Part shown: positions 26,697 through 35,730 of the stretch, piece by piece | Layout: every line of letters begins with the position of its first letter | How positions within the stretch are numbered: the first letter of the stretch is position 1 | Assembly: GCA_033721235.1 (NCBI GenBank) | Contig: JAWWAY010000012.1 | Span: 1 to 64,000, forward strand | DNA from: UBA5078 sp033721235 | GTDB taxonomy: Bacteria; Pseudomonadota; Gammaproteobacteria; Pseudomonadales; Pseudohongiellaceae | DNA length: 64,000 nucleotides | Direction: 5' to 3' | Notes under the pieces: generated by a model | What the model was told of the DNA's origin: nothing | The model's database searches: none | Seen by the model: the letters and a program-made list of their open reading frames with translations, nothing else | Translations under genes and position numbers: made by a program

Positions 26697-29018
26697 ATGA
26701 ATCATCAGCCAAATAGTCAGTCTTCTCTTCATGCAGATGTCAGCTCTAGTAGTCAGCAGAGCGGTGATAAATCTGTTCTTGCCCGCCGAAAATTCCGGCA
26801 TTTCAAAGATAAATTTGCAAGCGTCAGTATTGCGATAGGCGGTCTCGGCGTCATCGCTGCTGTAATGCTCATATTCTTGTACTTGATGTACGAGGTAGCA
26901 CCGCTGTTTAAAGGGGCTGTAGTGGAGCAGCGCAGCGAGTTTACCCTGTCTCAGCCAGTGGCCTCAGATACTCTGCACCTAGCCCTCGAAGAGAGGCTAG
27001 AAGTAGCAGTTAGGCTGGGTTCAGACGGTGATATGGTCTACTTCGATACTGATACGGGCCGTGTGATCGATACGATTCCCTTAAGCCTGCCTGTGGGCGA
27101 GGCCATAACTTCGTTCGCCTTGGATACCGACGTTAGCCGTATTGTCGCGCTTGGCCTATCGAGTGGCCGAGTATTGGTGGCAAGATACGACTTTGAGGTC
27201 TCCTATGGCCCAAATAATGAGCGAATTATCACGCCAGTTGTCAATTATCCCTTTGGCGAAGAAGCCTATGCTCTGTTTGAGGGAGATGTTATTCAGCAGC
27301 TCAGCGTGCGCTCTGGTGATAGCGAAGTACTGATTGCCGCTCGCAATAGGCAAGGGGCAGTATCCTTGATGCGCGCCTCGAAGGAGACGAACTTATTTTC
27401 AGCTTTTGCGGACCCATCTGATACTGAATGGGAGACGGATCTTGCGCGCTTAGACGAATTGCTTCCACGTAGCACAGAGCTTTTTCTAGATATTGACGGG
27501 CGATGGTTGTTCTCTGTTAGTGAGTCGAGCCGACTCACCATGATCGATCTCAATGGTGTCTTCTCTGGAGGCCAGGCGATCATAGAGGATGAAGTGCTGC
27601 TATCGGACTCAGGCGCTCAGCTAAGTGAGATCAAGTTCCTTTTGGGCGGTATCTCTTTATTGGTAGCCGACTCCGACGGCGTTGTCTCTCAATGGTTTTT
27701 GGTACGTCGGGATGGGCGCTTTAATCTAGAAAAGGTGCGCGACTTCGATGTGGGGGCGAGTATCGTAGCGCTCGCTCCGGAGCAGCGTCGCAAGAATTTT
27801 GTGACGGCAAACGAAGATGGCTTTATCGGTATCTACAACACTACGGCCCATCGTGAAGTGCTATACGCAAATCTCAGCGATGGGGCACCAAACGCAATAG
27901 CGGTCTCTGCTAGAGGTGACGGTTTATTAATAGAGCAAGCAAGTGGCGCCTACTCTTTCTGGAATGTGGAGAACCATCACCCAGAGGTGTCTTGGAGTGC
28001 GCTTTGGCAAAAGGTTTGGTATGAAAATTATCAAGAGCCGGAGTATATATGGCAGTCATCAGCGGCTAATAATGACTTTGAGCCCAAATACTCTTTAGCG
28101 CCCCTGTCGTTCGGCACACTAAAGGCGGCGTTCTATGCAATGCTATTAGCCGCCCCGTTAGCGATATGTGGCGCTATCTTCACGGGTTACTTTATGGCAC
28201 CTGCCATGCGACGCAATGTGAAGCCGCTCATCGAGCTCATGGAAGCGTTGCCAACAGTCGTATTGGGTTTTCTTGCAGGCCTATGGCTTGCGCCTTTCTT
28301 AGAAAATAATTTGGTCGGTATATTTGGCCTCCTGGTGGTATTGCCTATAGGTATTTTGCTTGCTGCCTGGGCTTGGACGCGCCTACCCAAGACTATTCGC
28401 TATATGGTGCCAGATGGTTGGGAAGCAGCAGTGCTTATTCCCGTCGTCCTCATTCTTGGCTACCTGACTTTTGCAGCCGCTGGGCCCATTGAAGCGATTT
28501 TCTTCGGTGGAGATATGCGTAGCTATATCACCAATGAGCTAGGAATTGCCTACGACCAACGCAATGCACTGGTTGTGGGTTTCGCAATGGGCTTTGCCGT
28601 AATTCCGACAGTGTTTTCGATTGCAGAGGACGCGATTTTTACCGTGCCTAAACAGCTAACCTATGGGTCTCTAGCGCTAGGTGCGACCCCTTGGCAGACT
28701 CTTAGTAGAGTTATTCTGCCGACGGCAAGCCCAGGCATTTTTTCTGCTCTAATGATAGGTATGGGACGAGCCGTAGGTGAAACGATGATCGTGCTCATGG
28801 CCACTGGCAACACACCTATCATGGATGTCAATATTTTTGAAGGCATGAGAACCCTGGCCGCCAATATCGCGGTAGAAGTGCCAGAATCGGAAGTAGATAG
28901 TACGCACTATAGAATCCTGTTCTTGGCCGCACTAGTTCTATTCATGTTTACATTCGTTGTGAATACTTTAGCCGAGTTAATTAGACAGCGTCTAAGACGC
29001 AAGTACAGCACAATATGA
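26697..29018 (+). CDS. pstC: Phosphate ABC transporter permease, large form with periplasmic insert
   Basis: The inner membrane channel subunit of the Pst phosphate importer. At 773 residues it is far longer than E. coli PstC (about 320). A helix at about 47-70 is followed by some 380 residues of beta-rich sequence, with repeats suggestive of a propeller (SGRVLVARYDF, DGVVSQWFLV, EDGFIGIYNT, SGAYSFWNVE). The usual permease core then follows, with the EAA-like loop LALGATPWQTLSRVILPTASPGI. Long PstC forms are known in pseudomonads. There is no ribosome site before the ATG, and the promoter is unusually close. pstA overlaps its end by 4 nt. Confidence 0.92.
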   Translation: MNHQPNSQSSLHADVSSSSQQSGDKSVLARRKFRHFKDKFASVSIAIGGLGVIAAVMLIFLYLMYEVAPLFKGAVVEQRSEFTLSQPVASDTLHLALEERLEVAVRLGSDGDMVYFDTDTGRVIDTIPLSLPVGEAITSFALDTDVSRIVALGLSSGRVLVARYDFEVSYGPNNERIITPVVNYPFGEEAYALFEGDVIQQLSVRSGDSEVLIAARNRQGAVSLMRASKETNLFSAFADPSDTEWETDLARLDELLPRSTELFLDIDGRWLFSVSESSRLTMIDLNGVFSGGQAIIEDEVLLSDSGAQLSEIKFLLGGISLLVADSDGVVSQWFLVRRDGRFNLEKVRDFDVGASIVALAPEQRRKNFVTANEDGFIGIYNTTAHREVLYANLSDGAPNAIAVSARGDGLLIEQASGAYSFWNVENHHPEVSWSALWQKVWYENYQEPEYIWQSSAANNDFEPKYSLAPLSFGTLKAAFYAMLLAAPLAICGAIFTGYFMAPAMRRNVKPLIELMEALPTVVLGFLAGLWLAPFLENNLVGIFGLLVVLPIGILLAAWAWTRLPKTIRYMVPDGWEAAVLIPVVLILGYLTFAAAGPIEAIFFGGDMRSYITNELGIAYDQRNALVVGFAMGFAVIPTVFSIAEDAIFTVPKQLTYGSLALGATPWQTLSRVILPTASPGIFSALMIGMGRAVGETMIVLMATGNTPIMDVNIFEGMRTLAANIAVEVPESEVDSTHYRILFLAALVLFMFTFVVNTLAELIRQRLRRKYSTI

Positions 29019-30712
29019 TGAATTCAGTTCGACAATTTTTTGCCACTGGTACTCCTTGGATTTGGATGAATGCAGGGGCTGTAGCTATCAGTATTGTAAT
29101 GACAGTGGGACTGCTGTTATTGCTTGCCGTAAATGGCCTAAGTCACTTTTGGCCGCGCGATATTTTGCGTGGCACTTATGAGCAGCCGGTGAGCATCGGT
29201 GACCCTCTAATTCGAGAAATTATCGGTGAGAAGGTCGACCACGAGACCGTTCCTGCAGAGCGCATTATTTCTTCCGGTATTCCCGTTGATGAGAATCAGG
29301 ACTATTACGATCGTGAATTAGTAAAGATCGGTAACCGGGATCTAAACGGCAGCGACTTCACTTGGTTGCTTTCCGAGTATCTCACGGACGTAAGTTACCC
29401 TCTCAATCTGACGGCCTTTGAGCGTCGAGAGTGGGGTAATTTTTATGGCTATGTTTTAGAGGTTAAAGAGAATGGCGAGTCAGTGGCGGTCAGTGAGCAA
29501 ACTGATGCCAACGATACGCGCGCTTGGGATGTATTAGAAGAGCGTATTGCGCGAGCCCATTCCTTGCACGAGCAAATTGCTGACCTCGAGAAAGGTGATA
29601 TAGGTGAGATTAACTATGCACTAGAACGCCTAAGATTGCGCGAGCGGGGCTATGAGCTGCGCGATCAAGCGACTCCAGAGCGTATGGCAGAGCTTGAGGC
29701 AGAGCGTTCTGAATGGAATGCGCGTTACGCGGTGTTGCAAGAGCAGCTTCAGGAGCTCTATACGCAAGTGAATCGTGATAGCGTTGTCATGATGGCTATG
29801 AACGGCCAGCAAACTGAAATCGATGTTGCTGAGATCGTTCGCGCCTACCAGCCAAACGCCGCTGGTTTGTTCGCTAAGCTAGTGATTTATGCGCAGAAGG
29901 TATGGGAGTTTCTTTCCGATGAGCCTCGTGAGGCCAACACAGAAGGGGGTATTTTCCCTGCGATTTTTGGCACGGTGATGATGGTTCTCCTCATGTCCGT
30001 GTTTGTCACCCCATTTGGTGTTGTGGCAGCGGTCTATCTGCGTGAGTATGCCAGACAGGGGGTTGTGACAAGGACTATTCGCATTGCGGTCAATAACTTG
30101 GCAGGTGTGCCGTCTATTGTTTACGGGGTGTTTGGCCTAGGTTTCTTTATCTATTTTCTTGGCGCTGAAGTCGACCAAGCATTCTATCCAGAGGCATTGC
30201 CTGCTCCAACATTTGGAACGCCAGGCATGCTTTGGGCCTCTTTGACCCTAGCTTTGCTTACAGTGCCGGTAGTCATCGTATCGACGGAAGAAGGCCTATC
30301 GCGCATCCCCAGAAGTTTGCGTGAGGGAAGCTTGGCTTTGGGCGCTACCAAGTTTGAAACGCTTTGGCGTGTAGTGCTGCCTATGGCTAGCCCTGCTATG
30401 ATGACTGGTTTGATTTTGGCGGTAGCTCGCGCAGCGGGGGAGGTTGCTCCGTTGATGCTGGTAGGCGTGGTGAAGCTCGCACCAACCTTGCCTCTGAACG
30501 GCAACTATCCCTATTTTCATCTAGATCAGAAATTTATGCATCTTGGATTTCATATCTATGATGTTGGTTTTCAAAGCCCGAACGTAGAAGCCGCAAGACC
30601 GCTAGTTTTTGCTACTGCATTCTTGTTGGTCATGGTCATCGCTTTGCTTAACCAATTAGCAGTATCGATCAGAAACAGATTGCGAGAAAAATTCAAATCA
30701 CTTGATATGTAG
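29015..30712 (+). CDS. pstA: Phosphate ABC transporter permease PstA, long form
   Basis: The second channel subunit of the Pst importer. The 565-residue protein has one helix near the N-terminus (about 16-41) and a large periplasmic insert. The insert has a Glu/Arg-rich coiled coil (about 170-255; LEERIARAHSLHEQIADLEK, MAELEAERSEWNARYAVLQ). The PstA core follows from about 315, with the loop LREGSLALGATKFETLWRVVLPMASPAM. It starts inside the pstC stop (ATGA overlap), so translation is coupled. The inserts of PstC and PstA may contact each other in the periplasm; this is inference. Confidence 0.93.
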   Translation: MMNSVRQFFATGTPWIWMNAGAVAISIVMTVGLLLLLAVNGLSHFWPRDILRGTYEQPVSIGDPLIREIIGEKVDHETVPAERIISSGIPVDENQDYYDRELVKIGNRDLNGSDFTWLLSEYLTDVSYPLNLTAFERREWGNFYGYVLEVKENGESVAVSEQTDANDTRAWDVLEERIARAHSLHEQIADLEKGDIGEINYALERLRLRERGYELRDQATPERMAELEAERSEWNARYAVLQEQLQELYTQVNRDSVVMMAMNGQQTEIDVAEIVRAYQPNAAGLFAKLVIYAQKVWEFLSDEPREANTEGGIFPAIFGTVMMVLLMSVFVTPFGVVAAVYLREYARQGVVTRTIRIAVNNLAGVPSIVYGVFGLGFFIYFLGAEVDQAFYPEALPAPTFGTPGMLWASLTLALLTVPVVIVSTEEGLSRIPRSLREGSLALGATKFETLWRVVLPMASPAMMTGLILAVARAAGEVAPLMLVGVVKLAPTLPLNGNYPYFHLDQKFMHLGFHIYDVGFQSPNVEAARPLVFATAFLLVMVIALLNQLAVSIRNRLREKFKSLDM

Positions 30713-30767
30713 TGTTATAGCTAGTCGAATGAATAATCCAATACTTAAAGTTACGGAAATTGTCTGA

Positions 30768-31628
30768 ATGAGTGAATCCAACAGCGAATACGCCCCGGCA
30801 GATCGATCGAAATTCAAGAAGATCGACATGTCAAAGTTAAGTAGTGCAGATAGTACACCCTCTGCAGAAGACTTGCCGAGCTGCCTGCGTGTAGACGATC
30901 TTAACCTATATTATGGCGACTCTCATGCCTTGAAAAATGTTAGTCTAACGCTCCCTCGTCAGCGTGTGACGGCCTTCATTGGACCAAGCGGTTGCGGTAA
31001 ATCCAGTTTGTTGCGCTGTTTTAATCGCATGAATGATTTAGTAGAGGGTTGTCGCATCGAGGGCCGCATTAGCCTGGAAGGTGAAGATATTTATCATCGT
31101 TCCGTTGATGTGGCCGATCTGCGACGTCGAGTCGGTATGGTGTTCCAAAAGCCGAATCCATTCCCTAAGTCGATCTACGAAAACGTTGCCTATGGACTTC
31201 GCATTCAGGGCATCAATAAAAAGCGTATACTCGATGAAAGCGTCGAGAGATCTCTAAAGTCTGCCGCGCTTTGGGATGAAGTGAAGGATCGATTACATGA
31301 TAGTGCTCTTGGGCTTTCAGGTGGGCAGCAGCAGCGTCTTGTAATAGCGCGTACTGTTGCCGTTGAGCCGGAAGTGTTGCTGCTTGATGAGCCGGCATCA
31401 GCACTGGATCCTATTTCCACATTGAAAATCGAAGAGCTGATAAACGAGCTTAAAGATCGCTACACAATTGTCATTGTGACACATAATATGCAGCAGGCAG
31501 CGCGCGTATCCGATTACACTGCTTTCATGTATATGGGGCAAATGATCGAATTCGATACGGCAGACAATATATTTACTAATCCTTCGGAGAAGCAAACCGA
31601 GGACTATATTACCGGCCGTTACGGCTAA
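30768..31628 (+). CDS. pstB: Phosphate ABC transporter ATPase
   Basis: The ATP-hydrolysing subunit of the Pst importer. The 286-residue protein has Walker A GPSGCGKSS, Q-loop MVFQKPNPFPKSIYENV, signature LSGGQQQRL, Walker B VLLLDEPASALDP and the H-loop IVTHNMQQA. The N-terminal 40 residues are a hydrophilic extension before the nucleotide-binding domain. It lies 55 nt after pstA in the same operon. Confidence 0.96.
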   Translation: MSESNSEYAPADRSKFKKIDMSKLSSADSTPSAEDLPSCLRVDDLNLYYGDSHALKNVSLTLPRQRVTAFIGPSGCGKSSLLRCFNRMNDLVEGCRIEGRISLEGEDIYHRSVDVADLRRRVGMVFQKPNPFPKSIYENVAYGLRIQGINKKRILDESVERSLKSAALWDEVKDRLHDSALGLSGGQQQRLVIARTVAVEPEVLLLDEPASALDPISTLKIEELINELKDRYTIVIVTHNMQQAARVSDYTAFMYMGQMIEFDTADNIFTNPSEKQTEDYITGRYG

Positions 31629-31684
31629 GTCGTCACTTTAAACGTACTCAAATCTTCATACATTCCTAGGATAGGAAGTGAATA

Positions 31685-32407
31685 ATGACTAATGATGTAA
31701 ATCAACACAGCCACCATATTTCTCAACAGTTCAATGCTGACTTAGAGGAAGTAAAGAACAATATGTTGGAAATGGGCGGTATGGTCGAGAAGCAGTTAAG
31801 CGATTCCATTGAAGCGATTATCTCAGCAGACAGCGGCCTAGGTCAGCTTGTGCGAGAGGGCGATTCAGCGATTAATGCGATGGAAGTTAAAATAGATGAA
31901 GAGTGTAATCGCATTCTTGTGCGGCGTCAGCCCGCTGCTAGTGATTTGCGTTTAATCCTTGCGATAATTAAAACCGTGAACGACCTGGAGCGTATTGGCG
32001 ACGAGTCTGCAAAGGTGGCACGTTTGGCCATCGAACTGACTGAGCAACAAGAGTCCTCGAAGGGTTATGTGGAGATACGGCATATCGGTGAGCGCGTGCG
32101 CAAAATGGTTCATACCGCTTTGGATGCCTTTGCTCGCTATGATGTGGATGCCGCCTTAGAAGTGGCGAAGGAGGACGTTAACGTCGACATGGAATACAGT
32201 AGCGCCATGCGAGAAATGATCACCTATATGATCGAAGACCCGCGCAGTATTACACGGGTGCTGAATATTGTGTGGGCATTGCGTGCGTTAGAGCGCATTG
32301 GCGATCATGCTAAAAATATCGCCGAGCATGTTGTGTACTTAGTGAAGGGGACCGATGTGCGACATATTGGCATATCAGGTCTTGAAGAACAGTTAAAAAA
32401 CGATTGA
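31685..32407 (+). CDS. phoU: Phosphate signalling protein PhoU
   Basis: Links the Pst transporter to PhoR and keeps the Pho regulon off when phosphate is ample. The 240-residue all-helical protein has two PhoU repeats with metal-binding motifs (NDLERIGDESAKVARLA, RALERIGDHAKNIAEHVVYL). The ribosome site is TAGGAAG. It is last gene of pstCAB-phoU, and a hairpin follows. Confidence 0.96.
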   Translation: MTNDVNQHSHHISQQFNADLEEVKNNMLEMGGMVEKQLSDSIEAIISADSGLGQLVREGDSAINAMEVKIDEECNRILVRRQPAASDLRLILAIIKTVNDLERIGDESAKVARLAIELTEQQESSKGYVEIRHIGERVRKMVHTALDAFARYDVDAALEVAKEDVNVDMEYSSAMREMITYMIEDPRSITRVLNIVWALRALERIGDHAKNIAEHVVYLVKGTDVRHIGISGLEEQLKND

Positions 32408-32422
32408 GCCTCGTAGTGATGA

Positions 32423-32451
32423 CTGCTGCGGTCCTAAGTGCGTCGCAGCAG
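32423..32451 (+). terminator. Hairpin after phoU
   Basis: CTGCTGCG (32423-32430) pairs with CGCAGCAG (32444-32451) over a 13-nt loop. There is no T run directly after. It probably marks the end of pstCAB-phoU. Confidence 0.5.
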
Positions 32452-32486
32452 CCGAATTGTCACAAAAGCTTCTTTTTTTTGTCATA

Positions 32487-32520
32487 ATGTCATGAAAGTG
32501 TAACATCCAAGTAATATAGT
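32487..32520 (+). promoter_or_regulatory. Pho box and -10 of the porin gene
   Basis: ATGTCAT-GAAA-GTGTAAC (32487-32504) is followed after exactly 10 nt by TATAGT (32515-32520). Both half-sites match the PhoB consensus at 5 or more of 7 bases. Confidence 0.85.
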
Positions 32521-32572
32521 GCGATTGAAATTACTGAACTGACTCAGAGTCAGAATACTTGGAGAGAACTTA

Positions 32573-33514
32573 ATGAAATCTAATAGCGTACTTCCCCTAG
32601 TAGTCGTTGCAAGCTTGGGGGCCAGCCTCTCGGCCCAAGCACAAGAAAACGACTGGTTACCCTCTTTCTATGGTCGTATCAATGCGAATATAGTCGTAGA
32701 CGATTCTAAGAGTGGTGGCTCTGATTCTGATGTGGTTAGTAATGCCTCACGCCTTGGTCTACGCGGCGATATTGCGCTTACTGATAGCATTAAACTGGTT
32801 TATCAAGCTGAGTACCAGTTGAACCCAGATGAAGGTCTTACGGATGGGCAGTTCTTTACTCAACGCAACTCCTATGTAGGCCTAGACGGCGGTTTCGGAC
32901 GTTTACTGTTTGGCCGTAACGATAGCCCTGCTAAGCAGTTGCAGAACGGCATAGATCTGTTCAACGATCTAAACGGTGATATTAAGTATCTCTTTCCCGC
33001 CGAGAATAGACTGCCCGATGTGGTGCACTATACAAGCCCAGAGTTTGGTGGTTTTAGCGTGTCCTACTCTGCGGTACTCAAAGGCAATGAGGGCAGTGAT
33101 AGGCTGACTGAGAACACCTCAGTAGCCCTAAGATATGAACAAGAGAACTGGTACGCAGGTGTTGCCGTTGATTCTGATATCAAAGGCTATGATACGCTTC
33201 GTTTCGTCACCAAGTACACAGTAGGTAATTTACAGCTTGGCGCCCTATATGAGACTTCCGAGAAGGATGGTAGCCCGCGCGGCGATCAAGATGGCGTTTT
33301 CTTTAGCGCATCTTACAAAATCGATAACTATGTCTTGAAGGCGCAAACTGGCGCATCAGATGAGAAAAACGATGGTGGCCAGCAACACTCTATTGGCTTC
33401 GACTATAAGTTTAATAGTGACTTAAAAACGTTTGTGACCTACACAATGACTCGTGCCGATGGTTCTGCAAAAGACAACGATCAGTTGGGTCTAGGGGTGG
33501 AATGGCGCTTCTAA
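32573..33514 (+). CDS. Phosphate-starvation outer membrane porin
   Basis: A 313-residue trimeric-type porin of the Gram-negative porin superfamily (Porin_4). It has a signal peptide cut at AQA-QEND, the opening FYGRINANI and ASRLGLRGDIAL, and alternating amphipathic strands. It ends in WRF, the C-terminal aromatic needed for outer membrane assembly. The Pho promoter and its place between phoU and phoRB suggest a phosphate or phosphate-ester channel with a role like E. coli PhoE; selectivity is inferred from context only. Confidence 0.88.
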   Translation: MKSNSVLPLVVVASLGASLSAQAQENDWLPSFYGRINANIVVDDSKSGGSDSDVVSNASRLGLRGDIALTDSIKLVYQAEYQLNPDEGLTDGQFFTQRNSYVGLDGGFGRLLFGRNDSPAKQLQNGIDLFNDLNGDIKYLFPAENRLPDVVHYTSPEFGGFSVSYSAVLKGNEGSDRLTENTSVALRYEQENWYAGVAVDSDIKGYDTLRFVTKYTVGNLQLGALYETSEKDGSPRGDQDGVFFSASYKIDNYVLKAQTGASDEKNDGGQQHSIGFDYKFNSDLKTFVTYTMTRADGSAKDNDQLGLGVEWRF

Positions 33515-33525
33515 GTTGCCTGTAG

Positions 33526-33549
33526 CGCACCTGACTATCGTGAGGTGCG
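33526..33549. terminator. Hairpin between porin and phoR
   Basis: CGCACCT (33526-33532) pairs with AGGTGCG (33543-33549) over a 10-nt loop. It lies between the convergent porin and phoR genes and overlaps the phoR stop. Probably a weak two-way terminator. Confidence 0.45.
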
Positions 33550-34845
33550 TATTACTCTGTCTGGAGGGAAGTGGCAAATAAAGCGGCTTCCCTTATCTAT
33601 TTCACTGTTGATATCTAAATTGGCGCCGTGGCGTGCCAGCACATGTTTTACAATAGCTAGCCCTAGCCCTGTTCCGCCAGTGTCAGTAGATCGACTCTCG
33701 TCAATTCGGTAGAAGCGCTCGGTAAGCCTGGGCAAGTGATGCTCCTCAATACCGGGTCCATTGTCTTCTACGACTATATCAAGAGCATTACCTCGCTCGA
33801 TGACGTGAACAGAAATTTTCCCCTCGTGGGCAGTGTATTTTGCGGCGTTGAACACAAGATTTGACAGGGCGCTGTACAATTCACTTCTATTTCCACGTAA
33901 AGCGACGTCCTGAGTGATATTAACTGAGTAGTCGTGGCTCTTGTTCTCAAAGACTTGCTCGGCCTCGCGCACAATCTCACGCAACAACGAGGCTACATCG
34001 ACTGTCTCTTGTTCCTTGGACAATGCTTTAGTCTCCAGGCGCGATAGGGTGAGCAAGTCTCTGACAATGCTCTCCATTCTTTGGGACTGTTGGTGCATTT
34101 GTTCCAGTGCTCTTCCCCATCGAGGCGCGATGCTTTCGCGGTGGTCCAAGAGATTCTCTAAATAACCATTGATGACAGTGATGGGAGTGCGAAGCTCATG
34201 AGAGACGTTACCGACAAAGTCCTTGCGCATTAATTCTAGCTTGTGCATTTGCGTCACGTCTCTCACCAGCATTAGTCGATCACCTTCGCCGAATAGGGTG
34301 ATCTGAAACTCTAATATCAGGTTCTTATTGACGGGGGAGGGGATGCGCAATGGTTCGGAATACTCTTTTCTCTCAAAGTACTCGAAAAACCTGGGCTCGC
34401 GTAGGAGGTTAGTAACGCCTTGTTGGTGATCTTGCCCTTCACGAAACCCTAATAAGTCATTCGCCGCTTTGTTCCACCACTCCAGGTTTCCCTTTTGGTT
34501 GATCATAATGACGGCCATGGCGAGTGCAGCAGAAGACTCTTGTGCCTTGTCCAGAATACTTTCTAAGTGGTTCACAGCCTGGCGTTCTCTGCGCTGTAAA
34601 CGATAAATACCGTCGAAGAGATCGCCCCAAAGTCCGGATGACTCGGGTGGTTCGCTTTGCTCTTCCTGCTCAGTTTGGTGTAGCCAGCGATACAAGCGGT
34701 ACATTTGAAACACGCTATAAAGCAGGTACGAGCTTACGGCAATCAGTATTGCGAGCAGCAGTTTGCCCATTAGCAAACCAATAAGGCTGGCTAGCCCTAA
34801 AATGGTGAGAAAACGGTTGAATTCTGAGCGCCAATCGCGAAGCAA
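33535..34845 (-). CDS. phoR: Phosphate regulon sensor histidine kinase
   Basis: The membrane kinase partner of PhoB. The 436-residue protein has two N-terminal helices (about 12-47), no large periplasmic part, a PAS domain (about 105-195), a dimerisation/His domain with H216 in FVGNVSHELRTP and an ATPase domain (DNGPGIEEHHLPRLTERFYR, GTGLGLAIVKH). This is the PhoR layout that senses phosphate through PstCAB-PhoU. The start is TTG at 34845, supported by AGGA 8 nt upstream. It lies 66 nt after phoB in the same operon. Confidence 0.95.
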   Translation of the reverse strand: MLRDWRSEFNRFLTILGLASLIGLLMGKLLLAILIAVSSYLLYSVFQMYRLYRWLHQTEQEEQSEPPESSGLWGDLFDGIYRLQRRERQAVNHLESILDKAQESSAALAMAVIMINQKGNLEWWNKAANDLLGFREGQDHQQGVTNLLREPRFFEYFERKEYSEPLRIPSPVNKNLILEFQITLFGEGDRLMLVRDVTQMHKLELMRKDFVGNVSHELRTPITVINGYLENLLDHRESIAPRWGRALEQMHQQSQRMESIVRDLLTLSRLETKALSKEQETVDVASLLREIVREAEQVFENKSHDYSVNITQDVALRGNRSELYSALSNLVFNAAKYTAHEGKISVHVIERGNALDIVVEDNGPGIEEHHLPRLTERFYRIDESRSTDTGGTGLGLAIVKHVLARHGANLDINSEIDKGSRFICHFPPDRVIRTSR

Positions 34846-34911
34846 TGCTGGTTTCCTAGTGCTGTATTAGGGAGCGGCTCACTATAGCGAATAAGAAGGG
34901 GGAAATAAATC

Positions 34912-35622
34912 TTATGTGGGCTTAACCGAGAAACGATATCCTGCACCGCGAACAGTTTGTACTAAGCGAGAATAGTCGATGCTGGTGTTTTCGATGGAGC
35001 TTAGGGCTTTGCGAAGACGCCTAATATGTACGTCGATTGTGCGCTCCTCTAGATAAACGTTCCCGCCCCATACTTGATCCTGTATGTGATCTCGGCTGAA
35101 TACCTTTTCTTGATGTGACATAAAGAATCGCAAAAGCTTGAACTCCGTTGGCCCCATATCAACGGGCTGCTCTTCGATCGTAATGCGGTGGCTAGAGGGG
35201 TCTAGCTGGAGGTCAAACACGCGGATTACCTTATCCTGTTGACCACCTGCGGTACGACGCAGGACTGCCTTTATTCTGGCAACGAGTTCGCGGGGAGAGA
35301 AAGGCTTGGTTACATAGTCATCTACTCCTACATCCAAGCCTTGCACTTTATTGTCTTCACTGGTTTTGGCGGTCAGCATGATAATAGGGACGTTGGCTGT
35401 AAGCTCGTCTCGCTTAAGCCTTCTCGCCAGTTCAATGCCACTTCCGCCTGGTAGCATCCAGTCTAGCAACACTAAGTCGGGGCGACTGTCCACGATGCTC
35501 ACATGAGCTTGGTGGGCATCCTCGGCGCTAAGGCTATTAAAGCCAGCCAGGTCCAGCGTGATGCCAATCATATCGCGAATTGCAGGTTCATCGTCTACGA
35601 TGAGAATTGTTGGGTCGCTCAT
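34912..35622 (-). CDS. phoB: Phosphate regulon response regulator
   Basis: The DNA-binding activator of the Pho regulon. The 236-residue protein has a receiver domain with acidic pocket D10/D11, phosphorylation site D54 (LVLLDWMLPG), LTAK and TKPF. It ends in an OmpR-type winged helix (LEERTIDVHIRRLRKALSS). A near-perfect Pho box precedes it, so phoBR is auto-activated. The target sites in this window are listed separately. Confidence 0.97.
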   Translation of the reverse strand: MSDPTILIVDDEPAIRDMIGITLDLAGFNSLSAEDAHQAHVSIVDSRPDLVLLDWMLPGGSGIELARRLKRDELTANVPIIMLTAKTSEDNKVQGLDVGVDDYVTKPFSPRELVARIKAVLRRTAGGQQDKVIRVFDLQLDPSSHRITIEEQPVDMGPTEFKLLRFFMSHQEKVFSRDHIQDQVWGGNVYLEERTIDVHIRRLRKALSSIENTSIDYSRLVQTVRGAGYRFSVKPT

Positions 35623-35672
35623 AGTTTTTGCTACCGTTTTTTATCTAAATACTGATTTATTAATACAGTACT

Positions 35673-35706
35673 ATTACACCAATGTTATATGACAATCTTG
35701 TGACAA
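35673..35706 (-). promoter_or_regulatory. Pho box and -10 of phoB
   Basis: Minus-strand TTGTCAC-AAGA-TTGTCAT (35706-35689) is an almost ideal Pho box. Ten nt later comes TGTAAT (35678-35673), a 5/6 match to -10. This predicts autoregulation of phoBR. Confidence 0.9.
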
Positions 35707-35730
35707 TCGAGTGTGGCGATTTCCTAGTTG

